From the NCBI GenBank assembly GCA_002364615.1, contig DEYP01000026.1, forward strand, positions 118,488-182,487: 64,000 nucleotides of DNA, given 5' to 3'. Both the position numbers and the translations under genes were made by a program. Positions 45,701 through 55,118 of this stretch are shown here, piece after piece. Origin of the DNA: Arsukibacterium sp. UBA3155 (GTDB taxonomy: Bacteria > Pseudomonadota > Gammaproteobacteria > Enterobacterales > Alteromonadaceae). How positions within the stretch are numbered: the stretch's first letter is position 1; every line of letters begins with the position of its first letter. The notes under the pieces are model-generated. The model did no database searches, had not been told where the DNA came from, and worked only from the letters and a program-made list of their open reading frames with translations.

Positions 45701-46029
45701 CCGACCCAAAGCATACCCTGCTGATCAACTAGCAGCGAAGTAACAAAGTTATCACTGAGTGATTGGCTTAACTGCTGCTCGGGGAAAAACACTTTGACAT
45801 CAAAACCGTCGTATCGATTCAGACCACTTTGGGTGCCTATCCAGATATTGCCGGTATGATCCTGTGCAAGGGAGGTGACGGTAGTTTGTGATAAACCCTG
45901 CTCAATATCGATGCGGGCAAAACGTGACGCTGAGGGTACCTCCATAGCCGGGGATGCAAATAGGAAAAACGGCAACGTTGCCAGCAGTACCAGCTTAACA
46001 AAGGAACATAGTTTTAAAACCAAGTACAT
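42733..46029 (-). CDS. Propeller-type sensor histidine kinase (Reg_prop, Y_Y_Y, HATPase)
   Basis: This 1098-residue protein has a signal peptide, two seven-bladed propellers of Reg_prop repeats (DHTGNIWIGTQSGLNRYDG, DNKGDIWVGTQHGLSRL, DQDGSIWVGTWNGGVSRL), a Y_Y_Y domain (FQYRLDPVTSGWV, LPPGDYQFRLRA), one membrane helix near 790-810, a coiled coil, and a kinase core with H-box GVAHEVNTPLG and ATPase TGLGLHIVFNLI. Unlike many hybrid two-component systems of this architecture it lacks receiver and AraC domains, so its partner regulator must be elsewhere. Such sensors often detect oligosaccharides in the periplasm. Confidence 0.88.
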   Translation of the reverse strand: MYLVLKLCSFVKLVLLATLPFFLFASPAMEVPSASRFARIDIEQGLSQTTVTSLAQDHTGNIWIGTQSGLNRYDGFDVKVFFPEQQLSQSLSDNFVTSLLVDQQGMLWVGTLNGLNHFNPVAGTFENIRLAKNGSDAEPLVLSLHLDKQQRLWIGTNQGLAMLQGASRQVQWYGDSKRYITALSAAGNEGNLWLGTPRGLLFFDRNSEQFSVDGLFPFPDASVMTLFHDKADRLWVGLEREGLLMLEPTADNWTQLEITSYNNGLISKEIRSITVDNKGDIWVGTQHGLSRLTQQNGRWHQQVSYQHQRNNPASLGNGKVTALLQDQDGSIWVGTWNGGVSRLNLANNLFISISRDLALMDTARNPATISLASYNNTIWAGTADGLFTLDSTTASFNLADTSSKGLTFFCTLQRTDEIWFGHGQGIIAVTPANGNYRQVPLPPEVPPGPVRRLYSTDNHLWLAIDQFGLVILDETNQNIVAQYRFSRAITFIQPVKEHYMLVGSYQGLSWFNAADGSLIYEHNLASGENGTALTLPSAPMAYLQSSDNRHWLATNGTGLFELMLPASFADPTAVRFRQYAEAEGLASGQLKAAELDQAGNIWVSSAFGISAFNPLTNRFRNFGYQHGALRSDYINAASTVMADGTIVFGGMDGFTLFQPQQVLAYSAGAIAVPAILEIEVNGQQAAIPDTELTIPATDNRSFSVHYSTREFVETAQVNFQYRLDPVTSGWVTRNANGRSATFERLPPGDYQFRLRAGLDPPGWSDETTLKIRVLPLWWETWLARILLVSVLLLIMLGLHLLRSKNLRKQQEEMAWLVEQRTETLNERTRALQESKSRTEQTLQQLESTVKELVRTEKMAALGQLVAGVAHEVNTPLGVALTANSVVTEESRILLQKLAGGNIRRRELDNYLNKLVQAGLLLDNNLQRAAQLIANFKQVSVDLTADNQRQFNLAKYLDELLDSLSLMWRNRKIRLQMDCPDNIEMNSFPGTIGQIITNFTQNAVVHGFKDRASGEITIHCRKQGDLVEIVFADNGAGIDDEYIERIFDPFFTTNRHQGGTGLGLHIVFNLITQKLGGSVKVSSTPGEGTRFTVVLPLQV

Positions 46030-46150
46030 AAGTAAACCTTGGGTGCTGAAGCAACGAATAACGTTGTTATCTTATCTAAGCATAGTCGGAAATGTTACCG
46101 CTGTAATCCCCGATGCAGGTGTTTTACCCTGCACAGTCAACGGGAATAAC

Positions 46151-46167
46151 TGCACCAAAATGATGCA
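46151..46167 (+). promoter_or_regulatory. NtrC-binding-site-like palindrome
   Basis: TGCACCA-AAA-TGATGCA differs by one base from the NtrC consensus TGCACCA-N3-TGGTGCA. It lies about 75 bp upstream of the sigma54-like element of glnK. A second looser palindrome, TGCAGG...CCTGCA (46114-46133), is 17 bp further upstream. Confidence 0.6.
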
Positions 46168-46230
46168 AGTTAACAGCTAAAACCAATTAATGTAAATGTA
46201 AATCATTGTATTTAATGTAAAAAACAAAAG

Positions 46231-46245
46231 TGGCACAAGGTTTCC
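46231..46245 (+). promoter_or_regulatory. Sigma54-like promoter of glnK-amtB
   Basis: TGGCAC-AAGGT-TTCC matches the sigma54 pattern TGGCAC-N5-TTGC except for one base in the -12 box. Spacing of the -24 and -12 elements is correct. Position relative to glnK (46292) and the upstream NtrC-like site fits nitrogen control. Confidence 0.55.
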
Positions 46246-46255
46246 TTGTATTTGA

Positions 46256-46630
<375 letters not shown>

Positions 46631-46642
46631 AGGAGCCCTGTC

Positions 46643-47914
46643 ATGCAAGAACAAATTTTTCACCTCCAATATGCCATGGACACCTTTTACTTCTTAATTT
46701 GCGGAGTATTGGTTATGTGGATGGCCGCAGGCTTTTCTATGCTGGAAGCTGGCCTGGTCCGTTCGAAAAACACCACAGAAATTCTGACTAAAAACGTCGC
46801 GTTATATTCGATCGCCTGCATTATGTATATGGTGTGTGGTTATGCGCTGATGTATGGCGGTGAGTTTTTCTTAAGCGGCATCAATGCAGTTGATGTTGAT
46901 GCTACCCTGACCAGTTTCACTGAGCGTGAAGATGGTTTTACGGGTGGTGCAGTATATTCAACTGCCTCAGATTTTTTCTTCCAGGTTGTTTTCGTGGCAA
47001 CCGCTATGTCAATTGTCTCAGGTGCAGTGGCCGAACGCATGAAACTGTGGGCCTTCCTGGCGTTTGCCGTAGTAATGACGGGTGTTATCTACCCGATGGA
47101 AGGTAGCTGGACCTGGGGTGGCAACGCCGTATTTGGTTTATATACTCTTGGTGACTTAGGTTTCTCTGATTTTGCCGGCTCGGGTATTGTTCACATGGCG
47201 GGTGCATCTGCGGCGTTAGCTGGTGTGTTGTTGCTTGGTGCGCGGAAGGGCAAATATGGCAAAGACGGTAAAATCAATGCGATACCAGGCGCTAACATGC
47301 CACTGGCAACCCTGGGTACCTTAGTACTGTGGATGGGCTGGTTTGGCTTTAATGGTGGTTCAGTGCTGAAGTTAGGCGATATCAGTAATGCTAATGCGGT
47401 GGCCGTGGTGTTTCTAAATACTAATGCCGCTGCCGCTGCTGGCGCCGTTGCCGCGTTAATATTGTCAGTAGTGCTGTTTCGTAAAGCCGATTTAACCATG
47501 GCGTTAAACGGGGCACTAGCGGGTTTAGTCGCTATTACTGCAGAACCTTCTACTCCAACACCATTACAGGCCACGTTATTTGGTGCTATCGGTGGTTTGC
47601 TGGTGGTAGCATCAATCATTGGTTTAGATAAGCTGAAAATCGATGACCCGGTAGGGGCCATTTCGGTACACGGTGTGGTGGGTTTACTGGGCTTGTTATT
47701 GGTACCCGTAACCAACAGTAACAGCAGCTTTACCGGTCAGCTGATTGGTGCTGCGACCATATTTGTATGGGTATTTGTTACCAGCTTGATCGTTTGGTAT
47801 GTACTTAAACTGGTGATGGGTATCCGGGTCAGTGAGCAGGCAGAGTATGAAGGCGTGGATGCCTCAGAGTGTGGCATTGAAGCCTATCCTGAGTTTGTCT
47901 CGTCGGTAAAGTAA
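46643..47914 (+). CDS. amtB: Ammonium transporter
   Basis: This 423-residue channel has eleven helices and the Amt signatures: MWMAAGFSMLEAGLVRSKNT, YPMEGSWTWGG, DFAGSGIVHMAGASAALAG (first pore His) and SVHGVVGLLGLL (second pore His). It conducts ammonium across the inner membrane and is gated by GlnK. It starts with AAAGGAG nine bases upstream. Unlike E. coli AmtB it has no obvious cleavable signal peptide, as it begins MQEQIFHLQYAMDTFYFL. Confidence 0.95.
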   Translation: MQEQIFHLQYAMDTFYFLICGVLVMWMAAGFSMLEAGLVRSKNTTEILTKNVALYSIACIMYMVCGYALMYGGEFFLSGINAVDVDATLTSFTEREDGFTGGAVYSTASDFFFQVVFVATAMSIVSGAVAERMKLWAFLAFAVVMTGVIYPMEGSWTWGGNAVFGLYTLGDLGFSDFAGSGIVHMAGASAALAGVLLLGARKGKYGKDGKINAIPGANMPLATLGTLVLWMGWFGFNGGSVLKLGDISNANAVAVVFLNTNAAAAAGAVAALILSVVLFRKADLTMALNGALAGLVAITAEPSTPTPLQATLFGAIGGLLVVASIIGLDKLKIDDPVGAISVHGVVGLLGLLLVPVTNSNSSFTGQLIGAATIFVWVFVTSLIVWYVLKLVMGIRVSEQAEYEGVDASECGIEAYPEFVSSVK

Positions 47915-47955
47915 GTTTGTAAATCTATCCTTGTCCATTGTCGAATAGTTTGACG

Positions 47956-47983
47956 CCCCGTGGTAATTACTGCGGGGTTTTTT
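47956..47983 (+). terminator. Intrinsic terminator after amtB
   Basis: CCCCG (47956-47960) pairs with CGGGG (47973-47977), with an inner GGTAATTAC palindrome, followed by a T run to 47983. Confidence 0.75.
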
Positions 47984-47999
47984 ATACCCTTATTACTTA

Positions 48000-48093
48000 A
48001 CGCTGCAGCTATGTTGACTTCACTCACTCGGTCCAATTACACAGGCAAGCTATGCTTTTGGGCATTCGCTTACTTGTCGACTTACTGCAGCGT
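48000..48093. repeat. 94-bp element with perfect 9-bp terminal inverted repeats
   Basis: ACGCTGCAG (48000-48008) and CTGCAGCGT (48085-48093) bound an asymmetric interior with ACTCACTCGGTCC and GCTATGCTTTTGGGCATT. It lies between the amtB terminator and the tandem repeat, with no coding potential. Confidence 0.55.
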
Positions 48094-48117
48094 CAATTAC
48101 TTTGGATAAAATTTTTG

Positions 48118-48180
48118 GTGAAGTGTGAAGTGTGAAGTGTGAAGTGTGAAGTGTGAAGTGTGAAGTGTGAAGTGTGAAAT
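48118..48180. repeat. Heptamer tandem repeat GTGAAGT
   Basis: Eight exact copies of GTGAAGT occupy 48118-48173, followed by one copy with a single change (GTGAAAT, 48174-48180). The 7-bp period is not a codon multiple and the stretch is non-coding. It sits just beyond the 3' end of the CsrB-like RNA and could vary in length between strains. Confidence 0.95.
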
Positions 48181-48192
48181 TTACTGTGGGCC

Positions 48193-48563
48193 AGAAAAGC
48201 GAAAGGCCGCAAACTGCGCGGCCACTTTCGGTTCTGATTCAGCTAATCCGTACTGTTACTCATCCTGAGTAAATCTTCCCTGGCTCCATCCCGGAGGGTC
48301 CAACGGCATCATGCCGGGTCCTGCTATCCTTAACTATTACCACCGTGTAATAGTAAACTCATCCTGAGTTATTCCTGGGTCGTCCCTGTTGTTCTGCGCG
48401 TGTGAAGCAAGCAAAACGGCCGTCCTGGCGTTGCATCCTGCAATATCATCCTGATATTACGTGCCCTTCCCGGGGCGTGTCCTTTAATCTTCCTTGTGCT
48501 ATCCTAGCCTTGATTTGCTTCCTGCAAATCTGACTGACTTCCTGTCAGCTGTCATCCGTTGAC
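48193..48563 (-). ncRNA. csrB: CsrB-type regulatory RNA
   Basis: On the minus strand this roughly 370-nt stretch holds about 20 GGA triplets, many as CAGGA(T/A/C), with several in loops of short hairpins (for example ACTCAGGATGAGT and GATATTGCAGGATGCAACG). This is the hallmark of CsrB/CsrC RNAs, which sequester the regulator CsrA. A -10-like CATAAT lies at 48575-48570, and a terminator stem (GAAAGTGGCCGC with GCGGCCTTTC, 48229-48201) followed by TTTT ends it. There is no open frame. Exact ends are estimates. csrA is not in the window. Confidence 0.85.
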
Positions 48564-48732
48564 GAAGCTATTATGCAATGAATAACGGTTGGCGGGGACA
48601 TGGTTTGAGAAATAAACCGGCTGTAATAATATTGTAAACTAACAATGGTTTTAAAAATGCTATGTATATCATCTGCTTAGTGTAGTTTCTTGTTTTGTGG
48701 TATGCAGAAAATAGCGTTTAAACTTACCTTTT

Positions 48733-48750
48733 TGTGAGATATATCTCACA
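48733..48750. promoter_or_regulatory. GacA/UvrY-like 18-bp palindrome
   Basis: TGTGAG-ATATAT-CTCACA is a perfect palindrome in the form of the GacA/UvrY site (TGTAAG-N6-CTTACA), about 180 bp upstream of the csrB start. In E. coli, UvrY also binds far upstream of csrB. It equally lies 87 bp upstream of the Dyp peroxidase gene. Confidence 0.55.
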
Positions 48751-48836
48751 CGGCAATCAGGTTTTCGCCTTCGGATCCGGCAAGTAGACAGTCCAGCTAA
48801 ACATAATAGCGAGCAAAACTAAATTCAGGGAAGGAA

Positions 48837-49796
48837 ATGGCAAGAGAACAACTAGGCATATGCGCAGAGGCTAATTTACATGCCAGCTATTTGCTGTTTA
48901 ATGCGATAGAAGGGCATGAAGCTTCCTTGCGGCAAAAGTTGGCGCGGGTGGCTCAGTTGTTGGCTCGACTAGCAGAACATTTTTCAGAAGCTCAACTGAC
49001 CGGGGTAGTCGCTATTGGCGCAGACTACTGGGATAGCCTGTATCCGGGAGCGAGGCCGCAGGGGCTGCAACCCTTTCCGTTGCTGGCCAGTGACCATTTG
49101 GCCCAGACTGAAGTATGGGCTGATTTATTTATTCAAATCAGGTCTGACAGACTGGATGTCAATTATATTGCCTGTCAGCAAATATGTCAGATAGTGAAGA
49201 ATCATGTTGATTTACTGGAGCAACTTCAGGGGTTTCGTTATCTGGATGGTCGGGATTTGACCGGGTTTATCGACACCCCGCATAACCCGAAAGGCAGCCG
49301 CAAGCGGCAACTGGCACTGGTTGACGCGACGAATCAACCGGTGTTCGCTGCAGGCAGTTATCTGTATTTACAACGTTGGCATTATGACATGGCGCATTGG
49401 CAACAACTGGATATCTGCCAGCAGGAAGAGATAATGGGGATCAGTAAAATAGAGGGTATGGTATTAGCATCACCGCGCTTACATCAAAACAGCCATACCC
49501 TAACCAGCCGAATGGGAAATATAGATAGTACGCCATCGCTGGTGATGCAAAATATGCCATTTGCACAAAATAATATCCAGGGGCTAATCAGCTTGAGCTA
49601 TGCGGGTGAACCAGAGCGCTTTAGTCAGCAACTAAGTTATCAACTTGGCTATCGGCAAAATCACTCAGAAAAACCGCAGCCATTACACAACCAGTACGAT
49701 TTATTCTTTGATTTCTGCCACGCTGACTTGTGTGCCGCTTTTTTTGCGCCGTCACTCAGTTTTCTGGAAATGGCATGTCTGCCAGCCAGTGGTTAA
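48837..49796 (+). CDS. Dyp-type peroxidase, divergent active site
   Basis: This 319-residue protein aligns by eye with YfeX-like Dyp peroxidases: FRYLDGRDLTGFIDTPHNP, then GSYLYLQRWHYDM, and RLHQNSH with the probable haem ligand His220. Two canonical features differ. The GxxDG motif reads GFID-T, keeping Asp146 but not the glycine. The distal Arg, expected 17 residues after the haem His, is Met237 in SLVMQNMPF. Peroxidase activity may be altered. It has GGAAGG before its start and stands alone, divergent from csrB. Confidence 0.85.
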   Translation: MAREQLGICAEANLHASYLLFNAIEGHEASLRQKLARVAQLLARLAEHFSEAQLTGVVAIGADYWDSLYPGARPQGLQPFPLLASDHLAQTEVWADLFIQIRSDRLDVNYIACQQICQIVKNHVDLLEQLQGFRYLDGRDLTGFIDTPHNPKGSRKRQLALVDATNQPVFAAGSYLYLQRWHYDMAHWQQLDICQQEEIMGISKIEGMVLASPRLHQNSHTLTSRMGNIDSTPSLVMQNMPFAQNNIQGLISLSYAGEPERFSQQLSYQLGYRQNHSEKPQPLHNQYDLFFDFCHADLCAAFFAPSLSFLEMACLPASG

Positions 49797-49804
49797 TTAC
49801 CAAG

Positions 49805-50272
49805 CTATACTTTTTCAAATAGTTCTGTGACTTTACCCAGGGTGAAATTAATATTTTTCACGCTGATCGGCGCAATAAATATGGTGTCATCACCTGCAAT
49901 AGTACCAAGCACGCCCTCTGCTTTGCCAACTGAATCAAGTAAGCGTGCGATCAGTTGCGCAGCTCCCGGACTGGTTCGGATAATAATCATGACATCGTTA
50001 TGTTCAATATCCAGCACCAACTGACGCAACGGGCTTTTAGTTGTCGGTACACCTAGCTCCGGCGGCAAACTATATACCATTTCTTGCCGCGCATTGCGGG
50101 TACGCACAGCGCCATATTTACTTAGCATTCTGGACACTTTTGACTGACTGACGTTATCAAAACCGTCACTTTTAAGGGCATCGACGATTTCACTTTGTGA
50201 GCCAAAACTTTCTGTTTTCAGTATTGCTTTAAATGCCTGAATTAAGGCTTCCTGCTTCGAGTGTTTTGTCAT
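49805..50272 (-). CDS. argR: Arginine repressor
   Basis: This 155-residue regulator (start [18 protein letters not shown]) has an N-terminal winged helix ([36 protein letters not shown]) and a C-terminal hexamerisation and arginine-binding domain ([28 protein letters not shown]). Length matches E. coli ArgR (156). It represses arginine synthesis genes. Its divergence from mdh is the conserved order in many gammaproteobacteria. I saw no clear ARG box in the gap. Confidence 0.95.
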   Translation of the reverse strand: MTKHSKQEALIQAFKAILKTESFGSQSEIVDALKSDGFDNVSQSKVSRMLSKYGAVRTRNARQEMVYSLPPELGVPTTKSPLRQLVLDIEHNDVMIIIRTSPGAAQLIARLLDSVGKAEGVLGTIAGDDTIFIAPISVKNINFTLGKVTELFEKV

Positions 50273-50459
50273 GATTGCTGTTTCTTGTTGTTGGGAGCTG
50301 GCTAATAGTAACAAATTCGGCTCATCAGTACAGTTTGTCAGGTAAACAAGACGAAAATTGGCTAAAATGGTTAGACTTTAGGCTTAAGCCGTTTGTAATT
50401 ACCGCGCCATTTCAGTATTGTTGGCGCGTTTCAACTTACCCTGACATATGGAGAAAATC

Positions 50460-51398
50460 ATGAAAGTTGCCGTATTAGGTGCTGCCGGCGGTATTGGCCA
50501 GGCATTGTCGTTATTATTGAAATTAGATTTACCTGCGGGTACTGATCTTGCTTTATACGATCTGGCGCCTGTAACGCCTGGCGTTGCCGTTGATTTAAGC
50601 CATATCCCGACTGCAGTAACCGTAAAAGGTTATGGCAAAGAGAATTTAAATGATGCACTGGTCGGCGCAGATATCGTCATGATCCCTGCAGGCATGCCCC
50701 GTAAGCCTGGCATGGACCGTTCTGACTTATTTAATATTAATGCTGGTGTGGTAAAAACTCTGGCCGAAGCGATTGTGCAGCAATGCCCTAAAGCCCTGGT
50801 AGGTATTATTACAAATCCGGTTAATACCACTGTGGCAATTGCCGCTGATGTGTTTAAAAAAGCAGGTACCTATGACCCACGTCGTCTGTTCGGTGTGACT
50901 ACGCTTGATGTGATCCGGGCTGAGACCTTTATCGGTGAGCTAAAAGGTAAGAATCCACAGGATGTCACGGTTCCGGTTATCGGTGGCCATAGCGGCACGA
51001 CCATTTTACCGTTGTTATCTCAGGTCAACGGTGTCAGCTTCAGTGATGAAGAAGTGGCATCTCTAACTCATCGAATTCAAAATGCCGGTACTGAAGTAGT
51101 TGAAGCTAAAGCCGGTGGTGGATCGGCTACCCTGTCTATGGGTCAGGCTGCTGCCCGGTTCTGCCTATCGCTGATTAAAGGTTTGCAGGGCGAGTCAGTC
51201 ACTGAATATGCTTATGTAGAAGGCGACGGCGAACACGCACGCTTTTTTGCTCAGCCATTGGTGCTGGGTAAAAATGGCGTAGAGAAATTGCTGCCAATTG
51301 GTCAGCTTAGCCATTTCGAACAAAAAGCCATGAGCGATATGTTAGGCACCTTAAAAGCCGATATTACGCTTGGCGAAGAGTTTGTCATCAATAACTAA
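50460..51398 (+). CDS. mdh: Malate dehydrogenase
   Basis: This 312-residue NAD-dependent TCA enzyme has the Rossmann loop [17 protein letters not shown], the substrate arginines in [16 protein letters not shown], the catalytic His in [15 protein letters not shown] and the Asp in [12 protein letters not shown]. Length equals that of E. coli Mdh. GGAGA lies seven bases before the ATG at 50460; an ATG 12 nt upstream lies within this ribosome site. Ends before a strong terminator. Confidence 0.97.
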   Translation: MKVAVLGAAGGIGQALSLLLKLDLPAGTDLALYDLAPVTPGVAVDLSHIPTAVTVKGYGKENLNDALVGADIVMIPAGMPRKPGMDRSDLFNINAGVVKTLAEAIVQQCPKALVGIITNPVNTTVAIAADVFKKAGTYDPRRLFGVTTLDVIRAETFIGELKGKNPQDVTVPVIGGHSGTTILPLLSQVNGVSFSDEEVASLTHRIQNAGTEVVEAKAGGGSATLSMGQAAARFCLSLIKGLQGESVTEYAYVEGDGEHARFFAQPLVLGKNGVEKLLPIGQLSHFEQKAMSDMLGTLKADITLGEEFVINN

Positions 51399-51414
51399 GA
51401 TTCTGACACAAAGC

Positions 51415-51440
51415 AAAAAGGCGCTGACAGCGCCTTTTTT
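51415..51440. terminator. Bidirectional terminator between mdh and ispB
   Basis: AAAAA, GGCGCT (51420-51425), loop GAC, AGCGCC (51429-51434), TTTTTT. It serves both convergent genes. Confidence 0.9.
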
Positions 51441-51463
51441 ATTAGCATCACACAAGGAAACTG

Positions 51464-52435
51464 CTAATGACTGCGAGAGACGGCCATATTGGCTAAGGCA
51501 ATTAATGCCTGTTTGTACGCGGATTCAGGGATAGTATCCAGTGCCCGACGCGCTTTTTCCGCTTCCTGCTCGGCAATAGCCCGGGTATAGCCGAAGGCAT
51601 CTGTTTGCGTCATCGCTGCCAGAATTTCATCTAAATAAGCCATACCATTACCGTCAACAATGGCGCTTTGAATAAGTGCTTGCTGAGTTGGTGTACCATG
51701 TTTTAAGGCATGAATAAGCGGCAAGGTCGGTTTACCTTCTGCCAAGTCATCGCCGATGTTCTTACCGAGCTCAGCTGCGTCAGCCTGGTAATCCAATACG
51801 TCATCAATCAGCTGAAATGCGGTACCCAAGTGCATACCATATTGTTTCATGCTGTTCACCACATCTTCAGGTTGCTCAGCAATAATAGCAGCTAACTGAG
51901 TGGCAGCTTCAAACAGCTTAGCGGTTTTGCAGTAAATTACCTGCATATAGCTTTGCTCGCTGGTCTGGGGGTCGTTAACGTTCATTAGCTGTAGCACTTC
52001 GCCTTCAGCAATTACATTCGTAGCGTCAGCCAGAATTTGCATAATGCGCATGTCGTCCAACGCTACCATCATCTGAAATGAACGGCTGTATAGAAAGTCG
52101 CCTACCAGCACGCTGGCTTGGTTACCAAATACCGCATTGGCTGTTTGTTTGCCGCGGCGCAGGGTAGACTCGTCCACTACGTCGTCATGCAGCAGAGTAG
52201 AGGTATGAATAAATTCGATAATAGCGGCAACGCTAAGATGTTTATTGCCCTGATAACCTAAAGCCCTGGCGGCCAATACGGCTAACAGTGGTCGTAATCG
52301 CTTGCCGCCACTATTGACTATATAGATACCCAATTGATTGATCAGTGCCACGTCTGAAGTCAACTGAGAAAAAATGTGCTGGTTTACTTCGGCCATATCA
52401 GCGTCGCTGAGCTGGCGTATGTCGTCAAGCGTCAT
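51464..52435 (-). CDS. ispB: Octaprenyl diphosphate synthase
   Basis: This 323-residue trans-prenyltransferase builds the polyprenyl side chain of ubiquinone and menaquinone. It has the first aspartate-rich motif LLHDDVVDESTLRRG, the second FQLIDDVLDYQAD, and GGKRLRPLL near the N-terminus. Small residues before the first motif allow a long product, but the chain length cannot be fixed by eye. It is divergent from rplU, the usual order in E. coli. Confidence 0.94.
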   Translation of the reverse strand: MTLDDIRQLSDADMAEVNQHIFSQLTSDVALINQLGIYIVNSGGKRLRPLLAVLAARALGYQGNKHLSVAAIIEFIHTSTLLHDDVVDESTLRRGKQTANAVFGNQASVLVGDFLYSRSFQMMVALDDMRIMQILADATNVIAEGEVLQLMNVNDPQTSEQSYMQVIYCKTAKLFEAATQLAAIIAEQPEDVVNSMKQYGMHLGTAFQLIDDVLDYQADAAELGKNIGDDLAEGKPTLPLIHALKHGTPTQQALIQSAIVDGNGMAYLDEILAAMTQTDAFGYTRAIAEQEAEKARRALDTIPESAYKQALIALANMAVSRSH

Positions 52436-52672
52436 GAAAAAAAACTGCTAAACCCCAAGAATGGCGGCAATTCTACACTATAGTAGCGGTTGGCAGAAAG
52501 GGAAACTCGATCCTTTTCACCGATGTTTGGCCACTACGTGATCTTTTTAATAATTGTGCTTGCGGCTATGTTATAAATTGCGTACAATTCGCGCCCTGTG
52601 ATTTGAATTAAACACGCCCCTGATGCCTTACTAATAGAGCATAGCGCAGGCGTGGCTTGTACGGAGTTAACT

Positions 52673-52981
52673 ATGTACGCGGTTTTCCAAAGTGGTGGCA
52701 AACAACACCGTGTGACGGAAGGTCAAACGCTTCGTCTAGAAAAACTAGACTTAGAAACCGGCGCAACGATTGAATTTACCCCGCTGATGATCGCCAATGG
52801 CGAAGAAATTAGCATCGGTGCCCCTTTAGTTGAAGGTGGCAAGGTAGTAGCGGAAGTGGTCAATCATGGCCGTGGCGATAAGCTTAAAATCGTTAAATTC
52901 CGTCGTCGTAAACATTCACGTAAACAGATGGGTCACCGTCAATGGTTTACTGAAGTTAAAATTACCAGCATCAGCGCGTAA
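52673..52981 (+). CDS. rplU: 50S ribosomal protein L21
   Basis: This 102-residue protein starts [14 protein letters not shown] with GGAG eight bases upstream. Conserved features include the [31 protein letters not shown] tail region that binds 23S rRNA. rpmA follows 15 nt later. Confidence 0.97.
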   Translation: MYAVFQSGGKQHRVTEGQTLRLEKLDLETGATIEFTPLMIANGEEISIGAPLVEGGKVVAEVVNHGRGDKLKIVKFRRRKHSRKQMGHRQWFTEVKITSISA

Positions 52982-52996
52982 CAGGAGTATCGACAC

Positions 52997-53254
52997 ATGG
53001 CAAGTAAAAAAGGTGTAGGTAGCACTCGTAACGGTCGCGATTCAGAATCTAAACGTTTAGGTGTTAAGCGTTTTGGTGGTGAGTCGGTATTAGCTGGTAG
53101 CATCATTGTGCGTCAACGTGGAACACGTTTCCACGCCGGTAGCAATGTAGGCATCGGTAAAGACCATACTTTATTCGCTTTAACTGAAGGTAAAGTGAAG
53201 TTTGAAGTAAAAGGCGAGTACAACCGTAAATTCGTTAGCATCGTTAGCGAATAA
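52997..53254 (+). CDS. rpmA: 50S ribosomal protein L27
   Basis: This 85-residue protein begins [22 protein letters not shown]. The N-terminal tail reaches the peptidyl-transferase centre and, as in most Proteobacteria, needs no leader cleavage. It is co-transcribed with rplU and ends at a strong terminator. Confidence 0.97.
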   Translation: MASKKGVGSTRNGRDSESKRLGVKRFGGESVLAGSIIVRQRGTRFHAGSNVGIGKDHTLFALTEGKVKFEVKGEYNRKFVSIVSE

Positions 53255-53272
53255 GTAAACTATATTGAAAAA

Positions 53273-53297
53273 ACCCCGCCTGGTGCGGGGTTTTTTT
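53273..53297 (+). terminator. Intrinsic terminator after rpmA
   Basis: ACCCCGC (53273-53279) and GCGGGGT (53285-53291) form the stem, followed by seven T. Confidence 0.92.
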
Positions 53298-53368
53298 ATA
53301 AATTTTCTCCCCTCCCAATCACATGGGTTATACTTAGCGGCTACGGCATGCGCCTATGTTTTTTATAG

Positions 53369-54547
<1,179 letters not shown>

Positions 54548-54555
54548 GGTTTGAC

Positions 54556-55044
54556 ATGAAAATAGCGATGATTGCCGCAATGGCAAAGCAACGCGTCATT
54601 GGCAAAGATAATCAGATGCCCTGGCATATGCCTGCAGATTTGCAGCATTTTAAAGCGGTCACGCTTGGCAAGCCAGTATTGATGGGGCGTAAGACCTTCG
54701 AGTCTATTGGCCGGCCGCTGCCGGGTAGGCGTAATTTGGTGGTGAGCAGAACAATACCTGCCCAGACCCGGGGCGTTGAGTGGTTTAGCAGTGTCGACCT
54801 GGCGCTTGCAGCCGCTTCCAGCAATAACGAAGTGATGGTGATTGGCGGTGGTGAAATCTACCGGCAGTGCCTGCCATTGGCAGATACCCTGTATTTGACA
54901 GAAATTGAGTTAATGGTTGAGGGTGATGCCTACTTTCCGGATTATCAGCAAGCCGCAAACTGGCAGCTGGTGGCCGAGGAACAGCATCAGGCTGATGCAG
55001 CTAATCCCTATTCCTATCGTTTTATCACCTTACAGCGAAATTAG
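54556..55044 (+). CDS. folA: Dihydrofolate reductase
   Basis: This 162-residue enzyme reduces dihydrofolate with NADPH. It has MIAAMAKQRVIGKDNQMPWHMPADLQHF, with the catalytic acidic residue in PADLQHF, then VLMGRKTFESIGRPLPGRRN and VIGGGEIYRQCLP. It shares a transcript with obgE. Confidence 0.95.
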   Translation: MKIAMIAAMAKQRVIGKDNQMPWHMPADLQHFKAVTLGKPVLMGRKTFESIGRPLPGRRNLVVSRTIPAQTRGVEWFSSVDLALAAASSNNEVMVIGGGEIYRQCLPLADTLYLTEIELMVEGDAYFPDYQQAANWQLVAEEQHQADAANPYSYRFITLQRN

Positions 55045-55118
55045 TAGTCGTCAGGTATTTGCACAGCTTGTAACATGTTGCTAAGATGCTGGTTGACGAT
55101 CCAGCTGAGGAGTAGTAA

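Noticed and set aside
47995-48093. Integron attC site
   Set aside because: ACTTAAC at the left end fits RYYYAAC, but the right end lacks the GTTRRRY core, and there is no integrase or cassette array.
48118-48180. CRISPR array
   Set aside because: It is an uninterrupted 7-bp tandem repeat with no spacers and no cas genes nearby.
48733-48750. CRP site
   Set aside because: The TGTGA and TCACA halves are separated by 8 bases rather than 6, so the GacA/UvrY-type reading fits better.
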